Origin: Synaphobranchus kaupii
Taxonomy: Eukaryota > Chordata > Actinopteri > Anguilliformes > Synaphobranchidae
Direction: 5' to 3'
Assembly: GCA_029718625.1 (NCBI GenBank)
Contig: CM056377.1
Span: forward strand, 35,419,844 to 35,483,843
DNA length: 64,000 nt
The notes under the pieces: generated by a model
What the model saw: only the letters and a program-made list of their open reading frames with translations
Told to the model about the DNA's origin: nothing
Databases searched by the model: none
Made by a program: the position numbers and the translations under genes
Shown here: one piece after another, positions 46,681 through 58,130 of the stretch
Layout of the letters: each line of letters starts with the position of its first letter
Numbering within the stretch: the stretch's first letter is position 1

Positions 46681-48471
46681 GTGAGACACGCACACGCACA
46701 CGCACACACGTGCAGACACACACACACACCCACACTACCTGAAGACAAGCAATTTAAACCCACGGAGAAACGGCTTTCTCCTTTTGCACAGCTGCTGTTG
46801 TGCTACCAAGCACAAGCTCAAATACATTAAACCATGTATGCTCACTACACATATAGCGCATACTTTGTGCGAACTGGGTACAGGGCCAGGCATGTACTGT
46901 ACGGCACGTACAACACGCACGCACACACGCGACACAGTACAACGCGAGCAGGTACACACGCAGACACAGCTTAGCGTTACATGAGAGCGATGTTCCCTCA
47001 GAAATAGCCCCGCCGCCTCAGGCATCCCTCTGTAAAGAGGACAGCTCCGGTGATTGGCTGAAGGCCCTCTGTCCAGGCACCTTTCACTCTCAGTAATGGT
47101 ATTTTCCTGTCGAGCCCACATTCACCCTGAGGGAAAATGAAGCCTTTCCATCAGTGTCACTCTGACGACGCTCCTCTTTTTTTTCCCGGAGAACGAGGAG
47201 AGCAGGGCTGATTTAAACCACTCTGTCACCGCTAGATTAATGGCAAAACAATCCGTCACTGCGGCGAGCGGAAAAATACAATTTTGTGTCTTTCAGAAAG
47301 GGCCACTCAGGTTAGACTAATCAGAGAGAGATCCTCCGGAAATCACCGGGGTTTTGAATTTTATTAGCTTGTCTGGACCGCGGTTGTACGCGGGGATTTA
47401 GTTGCGTTTCTATTGAAATGCCGCTGCAGGCCCTGTGTATTCGAGGGCTGTCACGGGACTGCTAATTGCCAAAAGAAACTGAACACATCACACGTATTCC
47501 TGGGCCGTTTACCGAATGCTAATGAGTTTGTTCAAATATTTCGTTTTTTTTTTATTTTACTTTCTTTGGGAGTAATCGCTTCCCAGATATTGGAAGGCTT
47601 TTTCATTTGCTGTGCTGGTAAAGACTTCATCTCTCACTGTCTCTCGCTCTCTCTCCCTCTTGCTCTCTCACTCGCTCTGTCTCTCTGTGATGCTGTGACG
47701 CTGTTTTCCATCACCTTTGTGAAATATACGTGTAGGGATCCCTGATGGTGTAGTAGTAGTTAAGCCACTTGCTGCCAGTCCAGGCTTAGCCCGTTATTCG
47801 GCCTCTGACCTGGAGACAGCAGGGTAGGGGCTTTCGGTATGGCTTAGCTTTAGTCGGCCAGGCTCCCCTGGGACACCCCTCGCTACCCACCTTAAGACTA
47901 CCAGCTGTGGCCAGTGAGAGACAGGTCTCTCATCCAATCAGCATGAGCTCAGACGTAGCACGCAGAGGAGTGCACGCCCTTCAGCAGCAGTGTTGCGTGT
48001 GCGGGTGGCAAGCAGTGGTCAGAGAGGATAGTACAATTTGTGAGACAGAAAAACAACTTGAAGCATTCATTTAGTAACACACCTGCACATTGCACAAATT
48101 TGGCCTGCTGCTAACGGACAAACATGCACATATACACACACTGTGCTTATACACACCGTACACACACCTCTCCTTTCTGTGCTGTACATATTGCACCATC
48201 TTCAAGGGTTGGGTGTGCTGGCTGCCGTCCTTGTTTTTCCTTTGAATACAAATGAAAAAATTGGGTGCTGTTTTAACACTAGGATGAGCATCTTAAAAAG
48301 GTGCTTTATGTCATTCTAACCAGTGCTTAAAAGGAATTTTAGTTGGCTTGTGTAATAGTAAGCCGGTTAGCCTTTTTATAATAGCTTTTCGTAGCCTTTA
48401 TCTCTGCCATCCATAGACAGCCCAGACTAACGACCAGAATTCTAATGCCTCTGTTTCCCGTCTCTGCCAAG
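46681..48471. other. patj intron (1.8 kb)
   Basis: Begins with a short CA repeat (46686-46733). The middle (47160-47600) is unique and AT/CpG-mixed. The block 47735-48010 (GATCCCTGATGGTGTAGTAG and following) looks like an interspersed element but I could not name it. No gene is seen. Confidence 0.6.
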
Positions 48472-48563
48472 ATCAACAACCAGGTCCTGTATGGTAGAAG
48501 CCACCAGAATGCGTCTGCCATAATAAAGACCGCCTCCACCAAGGTCAAACTCGTTCTGATCAG
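48472..48563 (+). CDS. patj: patj exon: C-terminal part of PDZ7
   Basis: 92 nt, phase 0 in and phase 2 out, from TCTCTGCCAAG to GTAAGA. It reads [20 protein letters not shown] then [11 protein letters not shown], with the last Arg codon completed in the next exon. This is the beta-E, alpha-B and beta-F part of PDZ7: [12 protein letters not shown] is the alpha-B helix with the ligand-contacting His. It is nearly identical to the human segment as remembered. Confidence 0.97.
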
Positions 48564-48977
48564 GTAAGAAGAACGCTCGCCATTCCGGCTCAACTGCCAG
48601 ACACAAGCAGCCGCCGTCACTCTCACTGATAATCTGTTCACTTCTACGGTCGTCTGCAACAACAGACGGAATGGCTTGCTTTCCTATTTACGCCGCAGCG
48701 GAGCGCCGGAGGAATCAATTCGCGGGGGGCGGCACGACTTGCCGGGTCGTTGCCCATTTCCACACTTAGCGGTAATGTTCCGCCTGTTTGTCACACCAGC
48801 TGATAACCGGGAGCCTTGCTGCCTGAATTGGTGGTAACCGAAATGGTCTAATTCATCACAGCGACGCCACGCTTTGTATGGTCATTGCAAAGGTCATAAC
48901 AGTGATAATGGAGCATGAGGCACATTATGAAACCAACTGCACCATCATTGCAATGAACCAGTGGAGTCCAGGCCAGA

Positions 48978-49142
48978 GGTTGCCAATGAGGGCCATATCC
49001 GTTAATGGTTTTCGTGCCAACTTCTGGCCTTAATTACTTAATTAGCCCTAACATTTACGCCGTCTGACATTTCAGCTACATTTCTTGATAAGCGCATCCA
49101 AACAAAACAGCCAAAGACTGTTCTTGTGTCCCTATATGAAAC
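48978..49142 (-). repeat. Inverted copy of the dispersed repeat at 37485-37650
   Basis: Complementary to 37485-37650 over about 165 bp with scattered differences; see that entry for the shared blocks. Confidence 0.85.
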
Positions 49143-51011
49143 GTTTTACTGCTGTCCAATCTACTGGTGAACCAGTGCTGGTGTATACAGCCAGTTAGCT
49201 CATTTAGCCAGGACTCCTAACCTCAGTCATCATTACAACCATGGTCTTTTTGAGGATCCATACTTACAAATAATGTGTGTCTGTGTTCCTCTTGTTTAAT
49301 CCCTGTAAAATAGACATGTACGGGTGATTCTAAGACGTCTATGTGAAATTAACCCAACTTCTTTCCCCTACATGATCAATTAATGTGGTCTTTGTTGCCC
49401 CGGGGGAGGCAGTGAACTGACACTGTGCTGATGCAGTGAGGAAGTAAAACGGTCATTACACCTTAAGGAAGGTCTGGATATAAATATATATTAATAAATA
49501 TATGGTTATTTTTTATTGATAATCTTCAGTGCTGTATAAATGGTATGAAGCTAAAGTAGGGGGAGATTATATAAACTCTAGTTTGGGGGTTCTTGGGCTC
49601 TCCATGTTGCCATCAGTGACGAAGAGCGCTCTGCGTGAGCCGAATATAAACCCTTTACCTCACAGCTCTACTGGTCTCTGATACACGAAGGGAAGTCAAA
49701 CGAACAAGCTGAGGAATAATGACCTCCGTGGTGCCGTGCCAAGATGCTTTTTTCCACCGCTAGTTGTTCTTCTTTTTCGCCCTTTTTTTCCCCAAACTGA
49801 GCAGCAGAGAGCCCCATATTCATGTCCCCGGAAATTGGCCTTTTGCGTCTCGTTGCGGCGCTTTATAACCTGTCCGCGCGCTCGGCTCAGCCTTTTGGCA
49901 TCCCCGTCAAACCCCCGCTCCCTTCTGCCGGCTGCGGCCGTCTCCCAGGAGAGCGCCCCGGCTTTCTTTACGGCCGCTCATTTTCTCAGGTATTCTTCCT
50001 GTTGACTTTAATTAAACTCAGCGGGCTGACGGCTTCCTGTGGGAGAGAGGAAAAGAGCGCAGGGCGCACTCGCGGATAGAGAACGGGTCAATGCCAGACG
50101 CTGTCGCGGCTTTTGTTTAGCAACGGCGACGCGGAAGAGATTGCCGTCACATCAAGTCGAAAAGAAATCATGGCAGCGATCCAAACGGGGATTAATGATT
50201 CGCGCTGTCATATTAGCGATGCTAACGTGGCGGGAGGCTGCTCTGCCAAGCGCAGATCAATGGACACACATAAGAGCATTCGTAACGATTGCCTGCTATT
50301 TTTTCTCAGGTGCTGTTTATTTCGGTCTTTATTAATATTTATTAGACCGTCTTCTGCGTTTTATTTTCCTTGCAACTGACAACCCGTCCCTGCCGTACCT
50401 TCAGCCAGGAATCCATGTTTCTTCTGGAAAAGAAAGAGCATGGCTGGCTTTCTTTATATATTTTCAAAAGCAACTTGTCAAAAAGCCAGTGTTTGAACCG
50501 CAGTGGTTGTGCTATTGTTGTGTGCTGTACTTTTTTAAGAGCACATTTTTAAAAAGTTGAACCCCCTGTAACTTACAAAAGGTCATCTACCCGAGGATGA
50601 TTGAATGTTGGGGGGGGGGGGGTGAGATTCATATCACTATGGCAACATCAGTGTGAGGCAGGCAGGAAGAAAGCATGTGAACTGATAACCCAAACAAGAG
50701 TAAGAAGTGCCCCTTCTTCCCGAGCCGCAGATGTCGTAGCTCCCGCGTGTGTGTGTGTGTGGCTTAGCGTAGCGACGTTTCTGTCTGCACGCCCGTTCGC
50801 ACACCGCCGTGCGACTTCACGGCGACCTTGTCGGCGGCAGGGGCTCCTCCTCCTTCTTCCTCCTCCTCTTCTTCGCCCGGGCGGGGAGGGAACGGAGCGA
50901 GCAGCGACGGATTGATACATCCGTAAATTCTCCCCGCCCTCCTCCAGTGCCCTCCACCTTGACAAAAAACACATTAACTGTAATTGGAGAGGGGTCACTC
51001 ACTGGCCAGGG

Positions 51012-51022
51012 ACGATAAAATT

Positions 51023-51056
<34 letters not shown>

Positions 51057-51181
51057 AGATGGAGAGCGAGCGAGCGAGAGAGAGAGAGAGAGAAAGATGG
51101 GGGGGGCAGAGGGAGAGAGAGAAGGAGCGAGGGAGGGAGATGGAGAGCGAGCGAGAGAGAGAGAGAGAGAGAAAGAGGGGG

Positions 51182-51222
<41 letters not shown>

Positions 51223-51426
51223 AGATGGAGAGCGAGCGAGCGAGAGAGAGAGAGAGAGAGAAAGAGGGGGGGCAGAGGGAGAGAGAGAAGGAGCGAGGGG
51301 AGAGAGGGAGAGGAGCAAGGTGAGAGAGGGAGAAGGAGTGAGGTGGGAGAGAGAGGGGGACAGAGGGAGAGAGGGAAGGACAGAGAGAGAGAGGGACAGA
51401 GGGAGAGATAGAGGGGGGGAGTGAGC

Positions 51427-51459
<33 letters not shown>

Positions 51460-51690
51460 AGATGGAGAGCGAGCGAGCGAGAGAGAGAGAGAGAAAGAGG
51501 GGGGGGCAGAGGGAGAGAGAGAAGGAGCGAGGGGAGAGAGGGAGAGGAGCAAGGTGAGAGAGGGAGAAGGAGTGAGGTGGGAGAGAGAGGGGGACAGAGG
51601 GAGAGAGGGAAGGACAGAGAGAGAGAGGGACAGAGGGAGTGATAGAGGGGGGAGCGAGCGAGCGAGAGAGAGAGAGAGAGAGGTAATTAT
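51012..51690. repeat. (GA)n polypurine satellite with duplicated higher-order block
   Basis: Nearly pure purine on the + strand. A block of about 200 bp (GGAGGGAGATGGAGAGCGAGCG, then GGGGGGCAGAGGGAG, GAAGGAGCGAGG and GAGCAAGGTGAGAG) occurs in full at about 51214-51420 and 51450-51660, with partial copies at 51050 and 51130. Confidence 0.94.
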
Positions 51691-52482
51691 GAAGCGAGTA
51701 AGAGCTAGAGAAGGCACCTGGCATGTGAATCAGTGACCACTGCACACGCTCTCAGGAGAGAACGCCCTCAGACCCGCTGCGCGGCGTGACTCGCCCCCGC
51801 ACTGTCCCTCTGCCCGCCGCCTCATTCCGAAGAGGGGCTGAGCAGAAGAAGAGGATTCTGGGATGTCTGCGCTCCGTCCTTCGACAGAAAGATCCGGCGG
51901 ACGGGGGGTCTTTCCCTCGGGGGGACCCCGGCAGTAAGGGAAGAGGAGGCCATGCCGCTGTTCGCCTTTCCGGGCTTGTGTTGCGCCGGGTGACGACTTT
52001 TACCACTCGACACGCGTCTGTTTGCCTGTTTTTCCATTCCATTCTTTCATTTCCCGGGCTTGACGTGTGTTTTAAGGCCTCTTCCGCTGAAACCGTTGCT
52101 GTTTACACGCGCGACCGTTGTATCGTGTTTGCTCGTGCCTGTATTGTGCTGTGAGCCAGAAGGGAAACGGACTCCAGTTCTGTTGGTTTCGTACCGACAG
52201 GCGTAGCTGTAGCGCCAAAGGCGACCCGTGACTGTGACCCAGCTAAAGCGCCGTGCATATTGGTTCGTTTAAAATGCCCTTTAAAATTAAACGTTGCGTA
52301 ACATTGTGCGTTTCCGGAAACATGAACTTTATAGGCCGAAGCCCTGCATGCGTTACTGGTGGATTAGCAGTTGCTGTGTTTTAAACGTGTTTGCTGCGGT
52401 TTTTCCGAGCCTCTGTTGGCCTGTGCGGGATGGAGGCTGTGTGTTGTTCTTGGGCTTTGTGATTTGTTACAGCTTTGATATG

Positions 52483-52501
52483 CCCCCCCCCCCCCCCCCC
52501 T
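52483..52501. repeat. Poly-C run
   Basis: About 18 consecutive C. Confidence 0.9.
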
Positions 52502-53084
52502 TCCCGGAGGTGCTGTTTAATGCTTTGCCGAAATGTTCGTTTGTTTGTTTTCCTGTTAGAGTACACAGACGAGAACCCTGCCCGCATTGTCGCCGAGCAG
52601 CTGCCACAATGGCGGGGATCACGGGGAGGGCCCGGGCAGAGCAGATGGAGGCGGAGCGCCGGGCCGCTGGGATGCTCCCGCAGTTCGGGGGGGAGAATGG
52701 GGGACAGGGGAAGCCCGCGGTCCCACGCCGCACGAGGCAGGGAGGCAGGGAGAGAGGGAGAGCCTGCTGGAGATTAGGGAGACGCCGAAGAATGTGCGAA
52801 ACAATGCGCGATTGTGTTCGCGTTTTTCGACGGCAGGTGGACGAGGGCACCTCCCTCAGGTGGAGCTCGGCGACGCTGCTGGAGGTCCCAGCCAACTCCC
52901 CTGGGGCTCCCCTGGGTGTCTGATAGGGCCAGGAGCGGGCGTGGTCCTGTCATCGAGAACCGGCGGCTATCCTGCTCACGGCGTTCCGTTTCCACAATTT
53001 CACAGAAAGCCTTCGTCCTGGAAAATAACCGTTTTAGTTACGCCAACGCTCTACATTTTCCCCTGTCTCTTTTCTCTTCCCTAG

Positions 53085-53157
53085 GAATGAAGACGCTATC
53101 AATCAGATGGCCGTGCCCCCCTTCCCCGCCCCCCCGCCGCCCATCTCGTCCAATGAG
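53085..53157 (+). CDS. patj: patj exon: start of PDZ7-PDZ8 linker
   Basis: The first base completes the Arg codon of PDZ7. It then reads NEDAINQMAVPPFPAPPPP and ISSNE, ending in phase 0 at GTACGT. Human PATJ continues PDZ7 with NEDAVNQMAVTPFPVPSSS, so homology is clear. The acceptor CTTCCCTAG has a good pyrimidine tract. Confidence 0.96.
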
Positions 53158-53730
53158 GTACGTCGCAGAGCGTGGCGCTCCCCTCTTAGGCAGCGGCATT
53201 CAGACTGGTGAAGCCGTGACTGTGACCGCGACCCTCCCCGCCGCCTTTGCTCAGACGCGCGCGGGAACAGTCACATTTCACACATAATGAAACAGCGCCA
53301 GGGCGGTGGAGAGCGAGAGGGCGATGGAAATGAGATTGTACGCTCTCTGCTCTCGCTTCGCGGCGCGGTGCGGCGCAACGCCGAAGTTCCTGACAGTTTC
53401 ACATTTCGGCGGAAGCAGACCTGACAGCGCACGTCTCCACAGATTTCTTTTTTTGAATGCGTAGAGGGGCCAAAACAAACTTGTTTTGTTAAAGTTTAAT
53501 ATCCGTTCCTTTTTGACACCAGTGAAGCGTACAGATATCCACAGGTTAATGGGGTTTGCACTCGATAATGCCAAGATGTTTAAGCTTAAACAGAGGTAAT
53601 GGCCCTTAGTGTCTGAACTCCGGTTTGGTGCAGTTCTTGTTTAAATGAGTGGCCGCACATACTTAATTAGTAATGGCGGTAATAAACCTTTCAGATGAGT
53701 GTTGCTAATTGTCGTATGATTATGTTGCAG
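53158..53730. other. Short patj intron (0.6 kb)
   Basis: Unique sequence, CpG-rich at the start; nothing else seen. Confidence 0.75.
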
Positions 53731-53832
53731 TCCCACCATAATGCGGCAGCAGTCCTGACTCCTACAGAAAAGCCCCAGGTGCCAGATTCTCTGCCTCTCA
53801 GCAAGGATCTCCCAGAATCCTCTCTGGTTAAG
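53731..53832 (+). CDS. patj: patj exon: PDZ7-PDZ8 linker
   Basis: 102 nt, symmetric phase 0, from TATGTTGCAG to GTGAGA. It reads SHHNAAAVLTPTEKPQVPDS then LPLSKDLPESSLVK. No domain is present. It is called from strong splice sites, an open frame in the right phase and linker-like composition. The human linker here is of different sequence, so exact homology is unproven. Confidence 0.88.
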
Positions 53833-53960
53833 GTGAGAACTTCAGCGGCTGCTCCTTCCTGCCCTCAGTCGACCTGATGGAGGAGCGGACAGGCTACTGT
53901 GGCGCTGAGCATGGGTCATGACCCCTCTCTCTCTCCTCCCCTCCCTGCGTTCGTCCGCAG

Positions 53961-54056
53961 GAGCAGGCCGGCGCGGCGTCTGGCGAGAGCGCGGAATCCC
54001 CTCCCCGGGAGTCCTCCGTGAAGAGTCTGAGCGACGACGGGGAGTCCGTCTCCAAG
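53961..54056 (+). CDS. patj: patj exon: Ser/Glu-rich PDZ7-PDZ8 linker
   Basis: 96 nt, symmetric phase 0, from TTCGTCCGCAG to donor GTGATC. It reads EQAGAASGESAESPPRESSV then KSLSDDGESVSK. It is disordered-looking, with Ser-Asp and Ser-Pro sites that could be phosphorylated (inference). It is spaced only 128 bp from the previous exon and 88 bp from the next. Confidence 0.87.
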
Positions 54057-54144
54057 GTGATCTCGCGGCGACCTCCGTCTCTCGTGCTTCTCCGCGTCTT
54101 TTACCACGCACGACGTCACACTCGTCTCTCTGCTTCCTTTGTAG

Positions 54145-54213
54145 AAGCTGAAGTCCTCGGAGAAAAGCGCCGAGTCGGACAGCGAGCTCCCTGTGAAGCC
54201 CGTGCTTGAGCAG
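54145..54213 (+). CDS. patj: patj exon: charged PDZ7-PDZ8 linker
   Basis: 69 nt, symmetric phase 0, from TTCCTTTGTAG to GTGAGC. It reads KLKSSEKSAESDSELPVKPV then LEQ. It is a charged, probably unstructured linker. Like its two neighbours it can be skipped in frame, so this cassette of small exons is a likely place for alternative splicing (inference). Confidence 0.87.
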
Positions 54214-54240
54214 GTGAGCTGGCTGAGAGCAGAGAGGGTT

Positions 54241-54690
54241 GAGCGGGGGCGGGGGGGGTATGAGACTCTGAGGCTCTGGGAGCAGTTGAGCACAGGGGGG
54301 GGGTGAGGATATATAAGAGAGCGCGGTGTGCAGTAGCCGTGTGTGGCTCTGGGAGCAGTTGAACACAGGGGGGGTGAGGATATATAAGAGAGCACGGTGT
54401 GCAGTAGCCGTGTGTGGCTCTGGGAGCAGTTGAGCACAGGGGGGGTGAGGATATATAAGAGAGCGCGGTGTGCAGTAGCCGTGTGTGGCTCTGGGAGCAG
54501 GGGGGGGGGGGGTATATAAGAGAGCGCGGTGTGCAGTAGCCGTGTGTGGCTCTGGGAGCAGGGGGAGGGGCCGGGGGGGTGAGGATATATAAGAGAGCAC
54601 GGTGTGCAGTAGCTGTGTGTGGCTCTAAGGCTCTGGGAGCAGATGGGAGGGTGGGGGGGGTGACGATATATGAGAGAGTGCAGTGTGTGA
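54241..54690. repeat. 70-bp minisatellite with a TATATAAG in each unit
   Basis: Six units built from GTGAGGATATATAAGAGAGC, then GCGGTGTGCAGTAGCCGTGT and GTGGCTCTGGGAGCAG plus a variable G run. TATATAAG or a variant occurs near 54309, 54379, 54449, 54512, 54584 and 54666 (the last TATATGAG). Units differ mainly by the length of the poly-G and by loss of TTGAGCACA. Confidence 0.93.
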
Positions 54691-57600
54691 GGGTTTGTGT
54701 GTGAAGGTTTGTGTGTGAGGGTCAGTGTGTGAAGGTTTGTGTGAGAGGATCAGTGTGTGAAGGTTTGTGTGTGAGGGTGAGTGTGTGAGGGTCAGTGTGT
54801 GAGGGTTTGTGTGTGAAGGTTTGTGTGTGAGGGTCAGTGTGTGAAGGTTTGTGTGAGAGGATCAGTGTGTGAGGGGTTATGTGAGAGGGTTTGTGTGAGA
54901 GGGTTTGTGTGTGAAGGTTTGTGTGTGAGGGTGAGTGTGTGAGGGTCAGTGTGTGAGGGTTTGTGTGAGAGGGTCAGTGTGTGAGGGTTTGTGTGAGAGG
55001 GTCAGTGTGTGAGGGTTTGTGTGAGAGGGTCAGTGTGTGAGGGTTTGTGTGAGAGGGTCAGTGTGTGAGGGTTTGTGTGAGAGGGTCAGTGTGTGAGGGT
55101 TTGTGTGAGAGGGTCAGTGTGTGAGGGTTTGTGTATGAGGGTCAGTGTGTGAGGGTTTGTGTGAGAGGGTCCGTGTGTGAGGGTTTGTATATGAGGGTCA
55201 GTGTGTGAGGGTTTGTGTGAGAGGGTCAGTGTGTGAGGGTTTGTGTATGAGGGTCAGTGTGTGAGGGTTTGTGTGTGAGGGTCAGTGTGTGAGGGTTTGT
55301 GTGTGTGGGTCAGTGTGTGAGGGTTTGTATGTGAGGGTCAGTGTGTGAGGGTTTGTGTATGAGGGTCAGTGTGTGAGGGTTTGTGTGAGAGGATCAGTGT
55401 GTGAGGGGTTATGTGAGAGGGTGAGTGTGTGAAGGTTTGTGTGTGAGGGTCAGTGTGTGAGGGTCAGTGTGTGAGGGGTTATGAGAGGGTTTGTGTGTGA
55501 AGGTTTGTGTGTGAGGGTGAGTGTGTGTGAAGGTTTGTGTGTGAGGGTGAGTGTGTGTGGGTCATTGTGTGAGGGGTTATGAGAGGGTTTGTGTGTGAAG
55601 GTTTGTGTGAGAGGGTGAGTGTGTGAGGGTCAGTGTGTGAGGGGTTATGAGAGGGTTTGTGTGTGAAGGTTTGTGTGTGAGGGTGAGTGTGTGTGAAGGT
55701 TTGTGTGTGAGGGTGAGTGTGTGTGAAGGTTTGTGTGTGAGGGTGAGTGTGTGTGAGGGTTTGTGTGTGAGGGTGAGTGTGTGTGAAGGTTTGTGTGTGA
55801 GGGTGAGTGTGTGTGAGGGTTTGTGTGTGAGGGTGAGTGTGTGTGAGGGTTTGTGTGTGAGGGGTTATGAGAGGGTTTGTGTGTGAAGGTTTGTGTGAGA
55901 GGGTCAGTGTGTGAGGATTTGTGTGTGAGGGTGAGTGTGTGTGAAGGTTTGTGTGTGAGGGTGAGTGTGTGAGGATTTGTGTGTGAGGGTGAGTGTGTGT
56001 GAAGGTTTGTGTGTGAGGGTCAGTGTGTGAGGATTTGTGTGTGAGGGTGAGTGTGTGTGAAGGTTTGTGTGTGAGGGTGAGTGTGTGTGAAGGTTTGTGT
56101 GTGAGGGTGAGTGTGTGTGAGGGTTTGTGTGTGAGGGTGAGTGTGTGTGAAGGTTTGTGTGTGAGGGTGAGTGTGTGTGAGGGTTTGTGTGTGAGGGTGA
56201 GTGTGTGTGAAGGTTTGTGTGTGAGGGTGAGTGTGTGTGAGGGTTTGTGTGTGAGGGGTTATGAGAGGGTTTGTGTGTGAAGGTTTGTGTGAGAGGGTCA
56301 GTGTGTGAGGATTTGTGTGTGAGGGTGAGTGTGTGTGAAGGTTTGTGTGTGAGGGTGAGTGTGTGAGGATTTGTGTGTGAGGGTGAGTGTGTGTGAAGGT
56401 TTGTGTGTGAGGGTCAGTGTGTGAGGATTTGTGTGTGAGGGTGAGTGTGTGTGAAGGTTTGTGTGTGAGGGTGAGTGTGTGAGGGTTTGTGTGTGAGGGT
56501 GAGTGTGTGAGGGTTTGTGTGTGAGGGTGAGTGTGTGAGGGTTTGTGTGTGAGGGTGAGTGTGTGAGGGTTTGTGTGTGAGGGTGAGTGTGTGAGGGTTT
56601 GTGTGTGAGGGTTTGTGTGTGAGGGTGAGTGTGTGAGGGTTTGTGTGTGAGGGTGAGTGTGTGTGAGGGTGAGTGTGTGTGAAGGTTTGTGTGTGAGGGT
56701 GAGTGTGTGTGTGAAGGTTTGTGTGTGAGGGTGAGTGTGTGTGAAGGTTTGTGTGTGAGGGTGAGTGTGTGTGAGGGTGAGTGTGTGTGAGGGTTTGTGT
56801 GTGAGGGTGAGTGTGTGTGAGGGTTTGTGTGTGAGGGTGAGTGTGTGTGAGGGTTTGTGTGTGAGGGTGAGTGTGTGTGAGGGTTTGTGTGTGAGGGTGA
56901 GTGTGTGTGAGGGTTTGTGTGTGAGGGTGAGTGTGTGTGAGGGTTTGTGTGTGAGGGTGAGTGTGTGTGAGGGTTTGTGTGTGAGGGTGAGTGTGTGTGA
57001 AGGTTTGTGTGTGAGGGTGAGTGTGTGTTGTGTGAGGGTTTGTGTGTGAGGGTGAGTGTGTGTTGTGTGAGGGTTTGTGTGTGAGGGTGAGTGTGTGTGA
57101 GGGTTTGTGTGTGAGGGTGAGTGTGTGTGAGGGTTTGTGTGTGAGGGTGAGTGTGTGTGAGGGTTTGTGTGTGAGGGTGAGTGTGTGTGAGGGTTTGTGT
57201 GTGAGGGTGAGTGTGTGTGAGGGTTTGTGTGTGAGGGTGAGTGTGTGTGAGGGTTTGTGTGTGAGGGTGAGTGTGTGTGAGGGTTTGTGTGTGAGGGTGA
57301 GTGTGTGTGAGGGTGAGTGTGTGTGAGGGTTTGTGTGTGAGGGTGAGTGTGTGTGAGGGTTTGTGTGTGAGGGTGAGTGTGTGTGAGGGTTTGTGTGTGA
57401 GGGTGAGTGTGTGTGAGGGTTTGTGTGTGAGGGTTTGTGTGTGAGGGTGAGTGTGTGTGAGGGTGAGTGTGTGAGGGTGAGTGTGTGTGAGGGTGAGTGT
57501 GTGTGAGGGTTTGTGTGTGAGGGTGAGTGTGTGTGAGGGTTTGTGTGTGAGGGTGAGTGTGTGTGAGGGTTTGTGTGTGAGGGTGAGTGTGTGTGAGGGT

Positions 57601-57805
57601 TTGTGTGTGAGGGTTTGTGTGTGAGGGTGAGTGTGTGTGAGGGTGAGTGTGTGAGGGTGAGTGTGTGTGAGGGTGAGTGTGTGTGAGGGTTTGTGTGTGA
57701 GGGTGAGTGTGTGTGAGGGTTTGTGTGTGAGGGTGAGTGTGTGTGAGGGTTTGTGTGTGAGGGTGAGTGTGTGTGAGGGTGAGTGTTGTGTGAGGGTGAG
57801 TGTGG
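54686..57805. repeat. 3.1-kb GT / GAGGGT(TT) satellite
   Basis: Units of GTGTGTGAGGGTTTGTGTG and GTGTGTGAGGGTGAGTGTG alternate for over 3 kb, with AAGGTTTG, GGGTCAG and GGGGTTATGAGAGG variants. The first part (to about 55380) favours GGGTCAG. The middle (55640-56450) holds a long higher-order block that occurs twice (compare 55730-55985 with 56090-56400). The last part (56770-57790) is an almost perfect dimer array. Confidence 0.96.
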
Positions 57806-58130
57806 GGTACAGTAGCTCTCTGAGAGATAGCGTGCCACGCAGCAGCTGTGCGGCTCAGATTGAGAGATACGGCACATGCGTTTACAGAGCTCGTCACAAG
57901 CCAGTATGGAATGAGTTTCAAAAAAGGTGGAAATGGATCAAGCCATTTCTATGGTTACAATTTCTCAGAGGAAATTGTTCTATGATTATAGGATAATTGC
58001 TGTTTGAAGAAAACGGCAGATTGTTGTTTGTAATTAATTTTTGTTTGCGAGAAATGTTTTGACTGTGATTAAATACAGCTCTCTCGTAATATGTAAGTAA
58101 GAATATGTTTTCTAATATTTGCCTTATTAG

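Larger units (their letters stand above)
48564..53084. other. patj intron (4.5 kb)
   Basis: Holds the inverted dispersed repeat (48978-49142), unique sequence (49150-50990) with CpG-rich parts, the GA satellite (51012-51690), GC-rich sequence (51750-52000, 52560-52930) and a poly-C run at about 52483-52501. No further exon with a matching phase is seen. Confidence 0.7.
54214..58130. other. patj intron (3.9 kb), mostly tandem repeat
   Basis: About 450 bp of a 70-bp array and 3.1 kb of GT/GAGGGT satellite fill most of it. Unique sequence remains at 57806-58130, AT-rich toward the next acceptor. Confidence 0.9.

Noticed and set aside
50995..51745. Ser/Leu- and Arg/Glu-rich frames over the GA satellite
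   Set aside because: Simple-repeat translation without coding evidence.
52294..53287. Long + strand frames with GC-rich content next to the 53085 exon
   Set aside because: They arise from GC-rich intron sequence and run through the real exon in the wrong frame.
56020..57921. 633-codon reverse-strand open frame of His-Thr-Pro-Ser repeats
   Set aside because: It is the translation of the GT/GAGGGT satellite, which happens to lack stops in that frame. A sibling frame (56414-57877) is similarly open. No codon bias, splice sites or homology.
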